DNA of 55,349 nt from Deltaproteobacteria bacterium. Its GTDB lineage: Bacteria; Desulfobacterota; GWC2-55-46; UBA9637. The position numbers were made by a program, and so were the translations under genes. The notes below the pieces were generated by a model. That model was not told the origin of the DNA, did not search any database, and saw nothing but the letters and a program-made list of their open reading frames with translations. Below, piece after piece: positions 7,781 through 15,923 of this stretch. The stretch is taken from contig JACRML010000088.1 of assembly GCA_016214995.1 (NCBI GenBank), forward strand, positions 1 through 55,349, in the 5' to 3' direction. Position 1 is the stretch's first letter. Every line of letters starts with the position of its first letter.

Positions 7781-8524
7781 ATGGCGCTGCACCCTAAATC
7801 CCCAAAATCTCCATACGAAATACTTGAGCCTGACTATCGCTGGTTTCCGGCTGATGAGGCTTTGCGCGAGCAGGGATATGAAAAACTCCTGCCGCCTCTC
7901 GTTGCTTCCATTAGAAAGAAAGTTAAGGAATGGCGAGATGCTGATTATAAAGGGGCAAGCCCTACAAGCATAGCCCTTTTAAAGTGGTGGTTTCAGACTG
8001 AACATTTGTTGCCGCATGCAGATGGAACAGGGGTGAAATTCCAATACTATTTCGGACAACAGGAGGCAGTAGAAACAGTTGTGTATTTATATGAAGTACT
8101 CGGGGTTAAGGATAAATACGATTTGATTAGATTTGACAGTTCTGGCGCTGTTTCTGCCGGGATGTTTGCCGAGAATTGGAAAAGGTTTGTTATCAAGATG
8201 GCAACAGGAAGCGGCAAGACTAAGGTTATGAGTCTGATATTGGCGTGGAGTTACTTTCACAAAATATATGAGTCTGATTCAACCCTTGCAAGGAATTTTC
8301 TGTTAATAACCCCAAACATTATAGTGCTTGACCGCATAAGAAGCGATTTTGACGGGCTTAAAATATTCTTCCAAGACCCTGTCCTGCCTGACAATGGCTA
8401 CGAGGGGCAGAATTGGAGGGACGATTTTCAACTGACCCTGCATATTCAGGATGATATTGGAATCGTCAGAAAAACAGGGAATATCTTTCTTACAAATATC
8501 CATCGTGTTTATAGAGGAAAATAG
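7781..8524 (+). pseudogene. Type III restriction endonuclease (Res), N-terminal stump
   Basis: Type III Res subunits are about 900-1000 residues with helicase and nuclease domains. Only the first 247 residues remain. They include the Walker A motif MATGSGKTKVM (about residue 140) and TPNIIVLDRIRSDFDGL, and end at NIFLTNIHRVYRGK. The helicase second half and the nuclease domain are missing. The break coincides with a 10-base tandem repeat at 8511-8580 that brings several TAG/TAA codons. I start at the ATG at 7781 because AAGGA lies about 10 bases upstream; an in-frame ATG at 7745 lies inside the previous gene. The fragment cannot cut DNA. Confidence 0.85.
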
Positions 8525-8580
8525 AGGAAATAAGAGGAAATAGAGGGAAATAGAGGGGAAATAGAGGGAAATAGAGGGAC
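8511..8580. repeat. Tandem repeat of about 10 bases, seven units, at the break in res
   Basis: Seven imperfect copies of ATAGAGGAAA follow one another (the later ones ATAGAGGGAA). The repeat starts inside the last codons of the res stump and gives stop codons in its frame. Such a tract can grow or shrink by slippage. Confidence 0.85.
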
Positions 8581-8744
8581 GCTTCCCGTATTTCCAAAGC
8601 CTGCAAATACAAAAAACAAATTGACCAAAGAAAATAGGGACAGACACTTTCCTTCTGTCTTGCAAAAGTGGGAAACGCCACATGCACATTATCCGAAAGG
8701 GACAGAAGGCAGGAGATGAGATTGTGGAGGGTTGGATATTGATG
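8581..8744. other. Spacer with one copy of a dispersed repeat
   Basis: No gene is seen. About 8630-8694 matches 9548-9610 closely: both carry a cAgaCACTTT-type start, CTTCTGTC, TGCAAAAG and CACATTATCC. Inside the first copy, CCTTCTGTC (8651-8659) and GACAGAAGG further right form an inverted repeat. The two copies flank the toxin-antitoxin pair. Confidence 0.55.
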
Positions 8745-8800
8745 TTGACAAATTACAATAAGACTATTGATACAACAGTCTGTTTCTGTTATGATAGTCT
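8745..8800 (+). promoter_or_regulatory. Promoter and operator of the toxin-antitoxin operon
   Basis: TTGATA (8767-8772) and TATGAT (8790-8795) are spaced by 17 bases and make a good sigma-70 promoter. A second possible -35, TTGACA, lies at 8745-8750. The inverted repeat AGACTAT (8761-8767) and ATAGTCT (8794-8800) encloses the -35 and -10 boxes. This is the usual position for autorepression by the antitoxin or toxin-antitoxin complex. The first start codon is about 32 bases downstream. Confidence 0.65.
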
Positions 8801-8832
8801 TAATTCTGGTCAACCCGAAACGAGGTTAAAAA

Positions 8833-9093
8833 ATGAAAACATTGTCGCTCTCTGAGGCAAAGATGAAACTAAGCAGCCTTGTGGATTCGGTATATAAAAC
8901 TGACGAGGAGGTCATCATTACAAAAAACGGCTCGCCTGCTGCAGTCCTGATAAGCCCTGATGAGTTTGAAGGATGGAAGGAGACTATTGCCATACGTTCT
9001 GATGCTGCCTTTATGGAGGAAATAAAGAAGGGGTTGGCATCCCTAAAAAAAGGCAGGGCAAAGTTCTATACACTCGAGGAGCTGTTCAGATAG
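8833..9093 (+). CDS. Antitoxin, Phd/YefM family
   Basis: This 86-residue protein has the Phd/YefM N-terminal DNA-binding fold: MKTLSLSEAKMKLSSLVDSV, then EEVIITKNGSPAAVLISPDEFEGW. The C-terminal part (about 55-86), rich in Lys and Glu, would wrap the toxin. Such antitoxins neutralise a RelE-type RNase and repress their own promoter; the palindrome upstream fits this. A ribosome site GAGG lies about 8 bases before the ATG. Its stop TAG directly abuts the ATG of the toxin gene. Confidence 0.9.
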   Translation: MKTLSLSEAKMKLSSLVDSVYKTDEEVIITKNGSPAAVLISPDEFEGWKETIAIRSDAAFMEEIKKGLASLKKGRAKFYTLEELFR

Positions 9094-9384
9094 ATGAGCA
9101 TTCTCAGGCTGCAAATGTCTGATGAGACGGCGGACTTACTACGCTCCCTTCACCCTGATATAAAACGAAAGATTAAGGCCGCATTACAAACTGTTTTAAG
9201 TGACCCCCTGTCAGGCAAGACATTAAAAGATGAACTTGAGGGACTGCAAAGTTTTAAAGTGTGGAAGTTCAGGGTGATTTATAAAACAACAAAAGACAAA
9301 GGAGTCATTGAAGTTGTAACCATTGGACCTCGAAAAACTATATATGAAGAAACTTTGAGGCTTTTAAAAAGGGGAAAATTATAA
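9094..9384 (+). CDS. Toxin, RelE/ParE superfamily
   Basis: The 96-residue product has the RelE/ParE layout: two N-terminal helices (LHPDIKRKIKAALQTVLSDP), then GKTLKDELEGLQSFKVWKFRVIYK, and a final strand VVTIGPRKTIYEE. RelE toxins cut mRNA at the ribosome; ParE toxins poison gyrase. The KFRVIYK core and the R-K-x-x-Y-E end favour the RelE side, but this is not certain. It follows the antitoxin with no gap, the standard order. It appears intact. Confidence 0.9.
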   Translation: MSILRLQMSDETADLLRSLHPDIKRKIKAALQTVLSDPLSGKTLKDELEGLQSFKVWKFRVIYKTTKDKGVIEVVTIGPRKTIYEETLRLLKRGKL

Positions 9385-9387
9385 GAC

Positions 9388-9549
9388 ATGAATTTAGTCT
9401 TCTCTGAAGACAGCCTTATCGAACAACCAGCCATAGAACTTTTCAAGTCTCTCGTCTATGCACATCAGGACTGCTATAACTAAACCTTTGGCAAGACTGG
9501 CACTCTCGGCAGAGAGACTTCGACTGATGTTGTTTTAAAACCAGAATGA
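9388..9549 (+). pseudogene. N-terminal stump of a type I restriction subunit (HsdR-like)
   Basis: The frame reads MNLVFSEDSLIEQPAIELFK, then SLVYAHQDCYN, then a TAA at 9481-9483, and continues in the same frame as TFGKTGTLGRETSTDVVLKPE to a TGA at 9547-9549. This is the usual beginning of HsdR-type restriction subunits, with an in-frame stop and then loss of the rest of the gene. It begins four bases after the toxin gene. The remaining nuclease and helicase parts are absent. Confidence 0.7.
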
Positions 9550-9610
9550 AAATCGGGCCAGGCACTTTTCTTCTGTCCTGCAAAAGGGAAAAGGCACAGG
9601 CACATTATCC
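9548..9610. repeat. Second copy of the dispersed repeat that flanks the toxin-antitoxin pair
   Basis: The sequence GAAAATCGGGCCAGGCACTT, followed by CTTCTGTCCTGCAAAAG and CACATTATCC, matches 8630-8694. It starts where the HsdR stump ends. Confidence 0.6.
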
Positions 9611-9760
9611 AGGAATAGATTGAGAATATAGAAATGCTCAAAAAACAGCAGACGATTTATCTGCCCTCAAGCAATCGGTTCTTCATTAGGCATTTTCCAG
9701 CCTTGCCCTCTCATAGAACCTTTATCTTATAAAAAACAAATGGATACTTGGCTTCCTATT

Positions 9761-9785
9761 ATGGATAGAATAGTATACTATCCAT
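9761..9785 (+). promoter_or_regulatory. Operator-like palindrome over a -10 box
   Basis: ATGGATAG-N9-CTATCCAT is a perfect inverted repeat, and its centre holds TATACT (9774-9779), a good -10 box. It lies directly before the winged-helix stump at 9788, so it probably was the self-controlled promoter of that regulator. Confidence 0.5.
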
Positions 9786-9787
9786 AC

Positions 9788-9901
9788 ATGAAAATTCACA
9801 AAGTCCTTGAATCCATCTTCGGCAGTCCTGCAAAGATTCGCATATTGCGGGCATTATTCAACTCTCCCCTAAATTCTGGGGACACAATACTTAATTATTA
9901 A
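9788..9901 (+). pseudogene. Start of a winged-helix regulator, cut short by a repeat
   Basis: The 37-codon frame reads MKIHKVLESIFGSPAKIRIL and RALFNSP, which is the first helix pair of a winged helix-turn-helix domain of the kind found in small transcription factors and HTH-nucleotidyltransferases. After NSP the sequence changes to CTGGGGACACAATACTTAATT-type text and soon stops. Such GGGGACA sequences often mark ends of small insertion elements; here that is inference. No downstream remainder of the gene is seen. Confidence 0.5.
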
Positions 9902-10060
9902 ACCAGTGACAGCGACTGTTTATGTTCCGGCAATTAAATTTGTTGCATTTACAAGCTTGTCATTCCCGCATTATTTAAGCGGGAATCTGGTTTTTCTGAA
10001 CCATATCCCCGGTAGAAGCATTCGGGGATGGCAGATGTTCAATTGCCTGCTTAGTAACAC
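9902..10060. other. Spacer with a CATTCCCGC hairpin
   Basis: GTCATTCCCGC and GCGGGAATC (9960-9987) form a hairpin like the one at 18350-18420. Nothing else is recognised. Confidence 0.5.
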
Positions 10061-10450
10061 CTATCCTTCTGGTGTAATAACGACCTCTAAGACAGTATCT
10101 CTGCCGTCCGACTTTTTAAAGGTGCCCTTTGCATAAGAACCGGATTTCAAAGCGGACAACGGTTTCCTTTCCCCATCCACCATGATGCGGCTCATTACCC
10201 TTACATAAATCTCGACATTTCCTTCCTTGGTCTCAAGGACAAATGTATTGGCTGTAGTATTTATATTGGACACTTTACCCTCAAGTTCAAATATGCCTGT
10301 TTTGTTTGCGGTGACAGGATTTTCCTGTTTCTCCGCGCCTGCTGTCTCCCCTCCCGGGACCTGACTGCTTTCCTTGCCTTTACAGCCTGTTAACAGGGTC
10401 ATGGAGAATACTACTGATAAAATTGCTATTCCTATTGCAAATCTTTTCAT
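10061..10450 (-). CDS. Small lipoprotein of unknown function
   Basis: From the Met at 10450 the protein has a lipoprotein signal, MKRFAIGIAILSVVFSMTLL followed by TGC, with lipid attachment expected at Cys23. A polar linker rich in Gly, Glu and Gln follows (about 24-50). A small domain with FELEGKVSNINTTANTFVLE and ALKSGSYAKGTFKKSDG resembles DUF5666-type beta domains. A longer frame from 10483 would bury the signal, so the shorter start is preferred. The gene stands alone. Its role is unknown; the protein should sit in the outer or inner membrane facing the periplasm. Confidence 0.75.
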   Translation of the reverse strand: MKRFAIGIAILSVVFSMTLLTGCKGKESSQVPGGETAGAEKQENPVTANKTGIFELEGKVSNINTTANTFVLETKEGNVEIYVRVMSRIMVDGERKPLSALKSGSYAKGTFKKSDGRDTVLEVVITPEG

Positions 10451-10655
10451 AAATACCGCCTTTTTTATAGATTTCGAAATCACTCCCTGAAGGCTATTCT
10501 ATAGGCTTGTGTGTGTCTTTGTCAAATAAAATGGAAATAGGGAAAGCAAATCAATCCCCCTTTTATTTTTTAGTTCCTATATTGAAAAGTCTTCAGGATA
10601 TGCTATATTTTAACCATTACGAGGAAAACATGGATGTGAGAGGGACATTTTCCAT

Positions 10656-10735
10656 ATTTCGGTTTTTCAGACACAACCGCAAGATTTGAGTCAGAGCCTG
10701 CCCCTGAAGGTTTTTATCAGGGGATTGCGTTTGTA
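10656..10735 (-). repeat. Partial copy of the AACCC-type MITE (core only)
   Basis: Read on the minus strand it holds ACAAACGCAATCCCCTGA, TAAAAACCTTCAGGGGCA and ACTCAAATCTTGCG, the core shared with 18457-18622 and 48411-48653. The terminal AACCC arms are not seen. It begins nine bases downstream of the stop codon of the AarF/UbiB gene, and its hairpin CCCCTGA-N9-TCAGGGG could end that transcript. Confidence 0.7.
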
Positions 10736-10743
10736 GCTACTCT

Positions 10744-12429
10744 TCAAAACTTCCCAGACCTCAGTATCAAAAACGCAAGCCACAATCCAAGGATACCTGC
10801 TACTGCAAAACCCAGTATCCCCAGAAACGGAAATCCGAATAATTTTGGTCCGCTGCCAAAAGCCAGCACCAGAGAGGAACCGATGATAAGCGCTGCTATA
10901 ATTACGCCGAATGTAAGTCTGTTAGACGACCTGTCCATTTCTCCCATCAGGTCTTCAAGCCCCTTGTGGACAAAGTCTATGGTAAATTTATCGCTCATCA
11001 TCTTTTTTAATATCTGGCTCATCTGATGCGGAAAGGAATGGATAAATGTCTGGTATTCTCTTACTGTATCAATGGCGCCTTTTGCCACCGCTCCTGGACC
11101 GAAGCGCTTTGCTATAAGCTTCCTGGCAAATTGCTGGCTTTCTACCAGGACATTCACATCGGGATGCAAAAGCCTTCCCAGCCCCTCTAATTCAAGTATG
11201 CATTTGTCCAGAAGCAGAAGTTCTCTCGGCATTTTTATCTTATGTCTTCGGGCAAGCCTTAGGTAGTCCATGAACAGTTCACCAACGCTTGTCCTTTTAA
11301 AAGGCTTTCCAAAATAAGAAAAGAGCATGTCCTGATATTCCCTTTTAAACGATACCTCGTCTATATCCTCCGGCAGTATACCCATCCTCAAATAAACCCT
11401 TGTAAGAAGCTCGTAGTCTTCGCTTACAAGGCCGACAAAGATATCTGCCAGATTTTCCTGCATCTCTTTGTCTATCCTTCCGACAATCCCAAAATCAACA
11501 AACACAATCTGTTCAGGCCCTGCAACAAATATATTTCCTGAGTGAAGGTCTCCATGAAAAACCCCGAATTCAAAAACCTGCCTGAACAGAACCTCTGCCA
11601 CGATATGGCTTATCTTTTCTGTATCTATACCGGTTGCTTTGAGTTTTTCTATATTGTCTATCTTTATCCCATCTATCCTTTCCATGGTAAGGGCTCTTTT
11701 ACCGGTCAGTTCCCAGTAAATCCCTGGAATAAAAACCCTTGGGTCGTCAGAATGATTTTTCTTAAATCTTTCCGTATAGCTTGCCTCCAGGGTAAAATCC
11801 ATCTCCTTTTTTATGGTCAGGGCAAATTCCTCCACCATGCCCACAGGGTCGTATGACCTGCTCTCAGGTATGTATTTTACAATGAGTTTTGCAAGGTATT
11901 GGAGGATGGATATATCGTTGTCTATTGTTGCCTCTATATCAGGGCGCTGTACTTTTATCACCACATCTTTCCCATCCATGGTGACTGCCTTGTGAACCTG
12001 TGCAATGGACGCAGCGGCAATAGGTTTTTCTTCTATCTCCTTAAACAACTCTTTTGCGGGTCTCTTGAATTCCTGCTCTATTACTTTGATAATGTCCTGA
12101 AAAGGGAATGGCGGGACTTCATCCTGCAGTTTTAGAAATTCTCTTATAAATTCTTCAGACAGTAAGTCAGGTCTTGTGGATAGTATCTGGCCAAATTTAA
12201 TAAATGTCGGGCCGAGTTCTTCAAAGGCAAGCCTTGTTCTGACAGCAAGGGATAAGGCATCCTGCGCTGCAGTTGCTTTTTTCCCTGCAATCCTTTGATG
12301 GAGAGATATGAGTTTTGTCAGATGTATCCTCTCTATGATTGGGTAAAATCCATGCTTGATCAGTATGGTAATAATCTGGCGGAGCCGCTGGAGATTCTTA
12401 TATGCGAGGTGGATTCGTAAGAAGGTCAT
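10744..12429 (-). CDS. ubiB: AarF/UbiB-family atypical kinase
   Basis: This is an ABC1/UbiB-type protein-kinase-like enzyme, needed for ubiquinone synthesis or lipid/quinone handling at the membrane. It has the family KxGQ motif (GPTFIKFGQILSTRPDLL), the alanine-rich loop (AAASIAQVHKA), the catalytic loop VFHGDLHSGNIFV and the metal-binding VDFG. Two hydrophobic segments close the C-terminus (about 505-555). I choose the Met at 12429: GAGG lies 8 bases upstream and the ATG 30 bases earlier has none. The product is 561 residues, a normal length. It follows rnr by about 105 bases on the same strand. The symbol is by family; the exact quinone is not known. Confidence 0.88.
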   Translation of the reverse strand: MTFLRIHLAYKNLQRLRQIITILIKHGFYPIIERIHLTKLISLHQRIAGKKATAAQDALSLAVRTRLAFEELGPTFIKFGQILSTRPDLLSEEFIREFLKLQDEVPPFPFQDIIKVIEQEFKRPAKELFKEIEEKPIAAASIAQVHKAVTMDGKDVVIKVQRPDIEATIDNDISILQYLAKLIVKYIPESRSYDPVGMVEEFALTIKKEMDFTLEASYTERFKKNHSDDPRVFIPGIYWELTGKRALTMERIDGIKIDNIEKLKATGIDTEKISHIVAEVLFRQVFEFGVFHGDLHSGNIFVAGPEQIVFVDFGIVGRIDKEMQENLADIFVGLVSEDYELLTRVYLRMGILPEDIDEVSFKREYQDMLFSYFGKPFKRTSVGELFMDYLRLARRHKIKMPRELLLLDKCILELEGLGRLLHPDVNVLVESQQFARKLIAKRFGPGAVAKGAIDTVREYQTFIHSFPHQMSQILKKMMSDKFTIDFVHKGLEDLMGEMDRSSNRLTFGVIIAALIIGSSLVLAFGSGPKLFGFPFLGILGFAVAGILGLWLAFLILRSGKF

Positions 12430-12534
12430 TTGTTGAACCTCAAATGCAAAATTGGTCAAAGTATCAGATCAGAGTGTCAAAGTAAAAAAATTGACCTTAT
12501 GCCGCTCTGGCACTTTTTCATTTTGCAGTGCGTG

Positions 12535-14751
12535 TTACCGTTTCAACCTCTTATCTGTCTTCACTTGCCCTTCCAACACCATATCTATCTGACGCCGTTC
12601 AATATCTACATTTTCTATTTTCACTTTTACCTTATCTCCTATTCTGTATCTCTTGTTGGTATGTTCTCCAATAAGGGAATGCTCTTTTTCCATAAAGATA
12701 TAATAGTCGTCTTTCATATTGGTAACATGCACCAGCCCTTCCACAAAATATTCCTCAAGCTCTGCAAAGAGGCCAAAACTTGTAACGCCTGATATAATGC
12801 CGTTATACACCTCGCCGATCTTATCTTTCATAAACTGGGTCTTTTTCAAATCAACTATCTCCCTTTCAGCCCCCATGGCATTTCTCTCTCTCTGAGATGT
12901 ATGGACTGCAATTTCAGGCAGGTTTTTTTCCCAATATGCTTTATCTTTTTCAGAATATCTTGTTTTTATCATTGTTTTTAAAATTCTGTGCACTATGAGG
13001 TCAGGGTATCTGCGGATGGGAGATGTAAAGTGTGTATAGTATTCAAAGGCAAGTCCGAAGTGGCCGATGTTTTTTTCAGAATATCTTGCCTGTTTCATGG
13101 AACGGAGGAGTATATGATTTATGAGCTTTTCTTCCGGTTTGCCGTCTGCCTCCGATAACAAATTCCGAAGAACATTAGGGCTTAGTTTTTTCCCTTTTAG
13201 ATAGTATCCAAAGTTTTGGATAAACTCCTTGAACTCATTCATGCTCTCTTCATCCGGTTCCTCATGTATTCTGTATAAAAAGGGAAGTTTTAATCTGGCA
13301 ATATGGGCTGCTACTGATTGGTTTGCCGCAAGCATGAATTCTTCTATTATCTGGTGGGCAATATTTCTCTCGGATTTTACAATATCCTCAACCCTTCCTT
13401 CTATATCAATAATAATCTGCGGCTCAGGAAGGTCAAAGTCAATGCTGCCAAGTTCTGCCCGTCTTTGCCTGAGTTTGAGACAAAGTTCCTGCATTAATAA
13501 AAGGTCTGTGTCTATTTTTGAATCTTGAATATTTAATTTTGAGTCAAGAATGTTTTTCACCTTTGTATAAGTCAGCCTCTCGCAACTGTTGATAACGCTC
13601 TCGTAAAATTTACTGTGTAGAATATTGCCGTGGTGGTCAAAATCTATCTCTGCCGTAAGAGTGAGTCTGTCAACATTTGGATTTAAACTACAGATGCCAT
13701 TGCTCAAAGCCTCTGGCAGCATGGGGATACACCTGTCCGGAAAATATACGCTTGTCCCTCTTTTATATGCCTCCTCATCCAAAACACTTCCCTTTTTCAC
13801 ATAATGAGCCACATCCGCAATAGACACCCACAATTTATAGCCTCTGTTTGTTCTTTCTATGGAAACCGCATCATCAAAATCCTTTGCTGTTTCACCGTCA
13901 ATCGTAACCGTAGTCCTTTTTCGTAAATCAACCCTCCCGGCAATATCCTGCTGTGCAACCTCCTGCGGTGTCTCCTTTGCCTCAGCAATTACGTGATGTA
14001 GAAATCTGTGCGGCAGGCCGTATTTTTTTACGATAACCTCAATCTCTACCTCAGGGTCATCAGGCTCTCCAATAACTCCAATAATCCTTCCAGCAGGGGC
14101 AATGTTTTCCGCAGGCCACCTTGTTATCTCAGCCTCGACAATCTTACCTTCCATAGCGCGAATAAATTCGTGCCTGCTTGCAGGCATGATTCCTGAATTA
14201 AAACCTTTCAGGACAGGTTGAATCGTGTTTATGTCTTTCAAAGGGATTATAATCTCCTGCAGAACCCTTTCATCAGACGGGATAACAATTCCAACTTCCT
14301 TGTTCTTTTCAAACCTCCCAACTATGGTTTTATGCGCCCGTTCAAGGACTCTTATAATCCTTCCCTCTCTCTTGCCATTGCCCTTGCTGCGGCCTTCAAC
14401 CCTTGCCACAACCTTGTCCCTGTGCATGGCGCCTTTCATATTTCTTGGATTGATAAATATATCCTCTCCACCGGCTTCAGGCGCAACAAAGCCAAAACCA
14501 TTGGGATGGCACGAAAGCTCACCAACAGTGAGGTTCATCTTTGATGGAACGCCATACCTCTCGCCTCGAATCTTTACAATATGACCGTCCTTAATCAAAT
14601 CTCTTAGCAGTTTTTTAAAAATGTTTTTTTGCTCCTTAGAAACCTGCATTTGGCGGGTTAGTTCTTTAAAAGACAGCGGCCTGTATGCCTTGTCCTGCAT
14701 GAATTGGAGAAGGGATTGTTTGTCGGAAATATTTAAGGGTTTTTGTGGCAT
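12535..14751 (-). CDS. rnr: Ribonuclease R
   Basis: RNase R is a 3'-to-5' exoribonuclease that degrades structured RNA. The 738-residue protein has an N-terminal winged-helix part, cold-shock domains (for example VGELSCHPNGFGFVAPE), the RNB catalytic core with KDFDDAVSIER (metal-binding Asp residues) and HFTSPIRRYPDLIVHR, and a C-terminal S1 domain (about 645-730). The last residues are basic (KTDKRLKR). The length is normal. It lies between fabI and the UbiB gene, all on the minus strand. A cluster of CGGATA motifs lies just upstream of its start and may control it. Confidence 0.95.
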   Translation of the reverse strand: MPQKPLNISDKQSLLQFMQDKAYRPLSFKELTRQMQVSKEQKNIFKKLLRDLIKDGHIVKIRGERYGVPSKMNLTVGELSCHPNGFGFVAPEAGGEDIFINPRNMKGAMHRDKVVARVEGRSKGNGKREGRIIRVLERAHKTIVGRFEKNKEVGIVIPSDERVLQEIIIPLKDINTIQPVLKGFNSGIMPASRHEFIRAMEGKIVEAEITRWPAENIAPAGRIIGVIGEPDDPEVEIEVIVKKYGLPHRFLHHVIAEAKETPQEVAQQDIAGRVDLRKRTTVTIDGETAKDFDDAVSIERTNRGYKLWVSIADVAHYVKKGSVLDEEAYKRGTSVYFPDRCIPMLPEALSNGICSLNPNVDRLTLTAEIDFDHHGNILHSKFYESVINSCERLTYTKVKNILDSKLNIQDSKIDTDLLLMQELCLKLRQRRAELGSIDFDLPEPQIIIDIEGRVEDIVKSERNIAHQIIEEFMLAANQSVAAHIARLKLPFLYRIHEEPDEESMNEFKEFIQNFGYYLKGKKLSPNVLRNLLSEADGKPEEKLINHILLRSMKQARYSEKNIGHFGLAFEYYTHFTSPIRRYPDLIVHRILKTMIKTRYSEKDKAYWEKNLPEIAVHTSQRERNAMGAEREIVDLKKTQFMKDKIGEVYNGIISGVTSFGLFAELEEYFVEGLVHVTNMKDDYYIFMEKEHSLIGEHTNKRYRIGDKVKVKIENVDIERRQIDMVLEGQVKTDKRLKR

Positions 14752-14790
14752 TGATTACCTTCTTCAGTACAATTTAAGAGAGGAGCAAAA

Positions 14791-14866
14791 TTCGGATAAT
14801 ATTAATATCCGAAATAAGTTCGGATAGCATTCCACTTTGGGTAGATATCCGAAGTATTGCGGATAC
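14791..14866 (-). promoter_or_regulatory. Cluster of five CGGATA/TATCCG motifs upstream of rnr
   Basis: TTCGGATAA (14791), TATCCGAA (14806), TTCGGATAG (14819), ATATCCGAA (14845) and GCGGATAC (14859) fall within 76 bases. The first two form an inverted repeat TTCGGATA-N7-TATCCGAA. The placement, 40-115 bases upstream of the rnr start, suits an operator array for an unknown regulator. A repeat element is the other explanation. Confidence 0.4.
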
Positions 14867-14958
14867 TCCCAATATATAAGACCGGCTGGGCTATGTCCAC
14901 CAATTATCGGCTGGCACAGCCCACCCTACCCCTTCACTTGCCGCTTGCAGCTTTCTTT

Positions 14959-15729
14959 TTACAGTCCCACAATATTATACCCTGCATCTACATAGATAAT
15001 CTCGCCTGTAACTCCGCTGGAAAGGTCGCTGCAGAGGTAAAGCGCTGTCTTTGCCACATCCTCAGCTGCAACATTTCTTCTCAAGGGTGCCTTTTTTTCC
15101 ACAACACCGAGTATATCTCTAAAGCCTGCTATGCCCATAGCAGCAAGTGTCTTTATCGGGCCTGCCGATATTGCATTGACCTTGATATTTTTTTGTCCCA
15201 GATCTGCCGCAAGATATTTAACGCTTGCCTCAAGCGCTGCCTTTGCAACGCCCATGACATTGTAATTTGGAACTACCTTTTTGCTGCCGTAGTAGGTAAG
15301 CGTTATAATGCTTCCCCCTCTTCCTTCCATTAACGGGTATGCCCTTTTTGCCAGCGCAACCAGAGAGTATGCGCTTACATCCATTGCTAGTCTGAATCCT
15401 TCCCTTGAAGTATCAGCGTAAAGCCCTTTGAGCTCTTCTTTATTTGCAAAGGCAACAGAATGAACCAATATATCCAGCCCGCGCCATGTCTCTTTTACTT
15501 TGTTAAACACGGCATCTATTTCATCATCTTTGGCAACATCACACGGCAAAATCAATTTTGAGCCCACGCTCTGTGCCAGAGGCACAACTCGTTCCTTGAG
15601 CGCATCGCCAACATAAGTGAATGCAAGTTCTGCCCCTTCCCTGTGGAGTGCCTGTGCAATAGCCCATGCAATGCTTCTTTCATTGGCAACGCCGAATATG
15701 ATGGCTTTTTTGTTGTCCAGCAGACCCAT
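14959..15729 (-). CDS. fabI: Enoyl-[acyl-carrier-protein] reductase (NADH)
   Basis: FabI reduces enoyl-ACP in the last step of each fatty acid elongation cycle. The 256-residue protein is a short-chain dehydrogenase with [16 protein letters not shown] at the cofactor end and the FabI active-site spacing Tyr-x6-Lys in [14 protein letters not shown], plus [14 protein letters not shown]. The frame is open from further upstream, but AGGAGG lies 7 bases before the ATG at 15729 and FabI proteins begin [10 protein letters not shown], so that start is clear. Gram-negative bacteria commonly carry FabI. It is followed on the same strand by rnr, with about 207 bases between. Confidence 0.95.
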   Translation of the reverse strand: MGLLDNKKAIIFGVANERSIAWAIAQALHREGAELAFTYVGDALKERVVPLAQSVGSKLILPCDVAKDDEIDAVFNKVKETWRGLDILVHSVAFANKEELKGLYADTSREGFRLAMDVSAYSLVALAKRAYPLMEGRGGSIITLTYYGSKKVVPNYNVMGVAKAALEASVKYLAADLGQKNIKVNAISAGPIKTLAAMGIAGFRDILGVVEKKAPLRRNVAAEDVAKTALYLCSDLSSGVTGEIIYVDAGYNIVGL

Positions 15730-15923
15730 CTTAAACCTCCTTGATGATAGCTCATAGCTGATGGTTGTTAGCTCATAGCAACTACTATTACTATGAGCCA
15801 TGAGCTATAAACTATATTTGCTACCTTTCTATCACTATTTTACGGCTGATTCAATCATTATTTGGCTTGCAACTGTGTATATCTTTTGTTAGATTTATAA
15901 TAAATTAATAATCGGAGGCCGAT
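15730..15923. other. Divergent promoter region between fabI and the ferritin-like gene
   Basis: Repeated AGCTCATAG and CTATGAGC half-sites occur at about 15747-15800. A TATAAT box lies at 15896-15901, 23 bases before the ferritin-like gene, without a well-spaced -35. No gene is seen. Confidence 0.4.

Noticed and set aside
8511-8580. Possible CRISPR array
   Set aside because: The units are 10 bases in direct tandem without spacers.
8303-8813. Two minus-strand open frames over the tandem repeat and the end of res
   Set aside because: Their sequences (LYFPLFPLYFPLF and similar) are translations of the tandem repeat; no family features.
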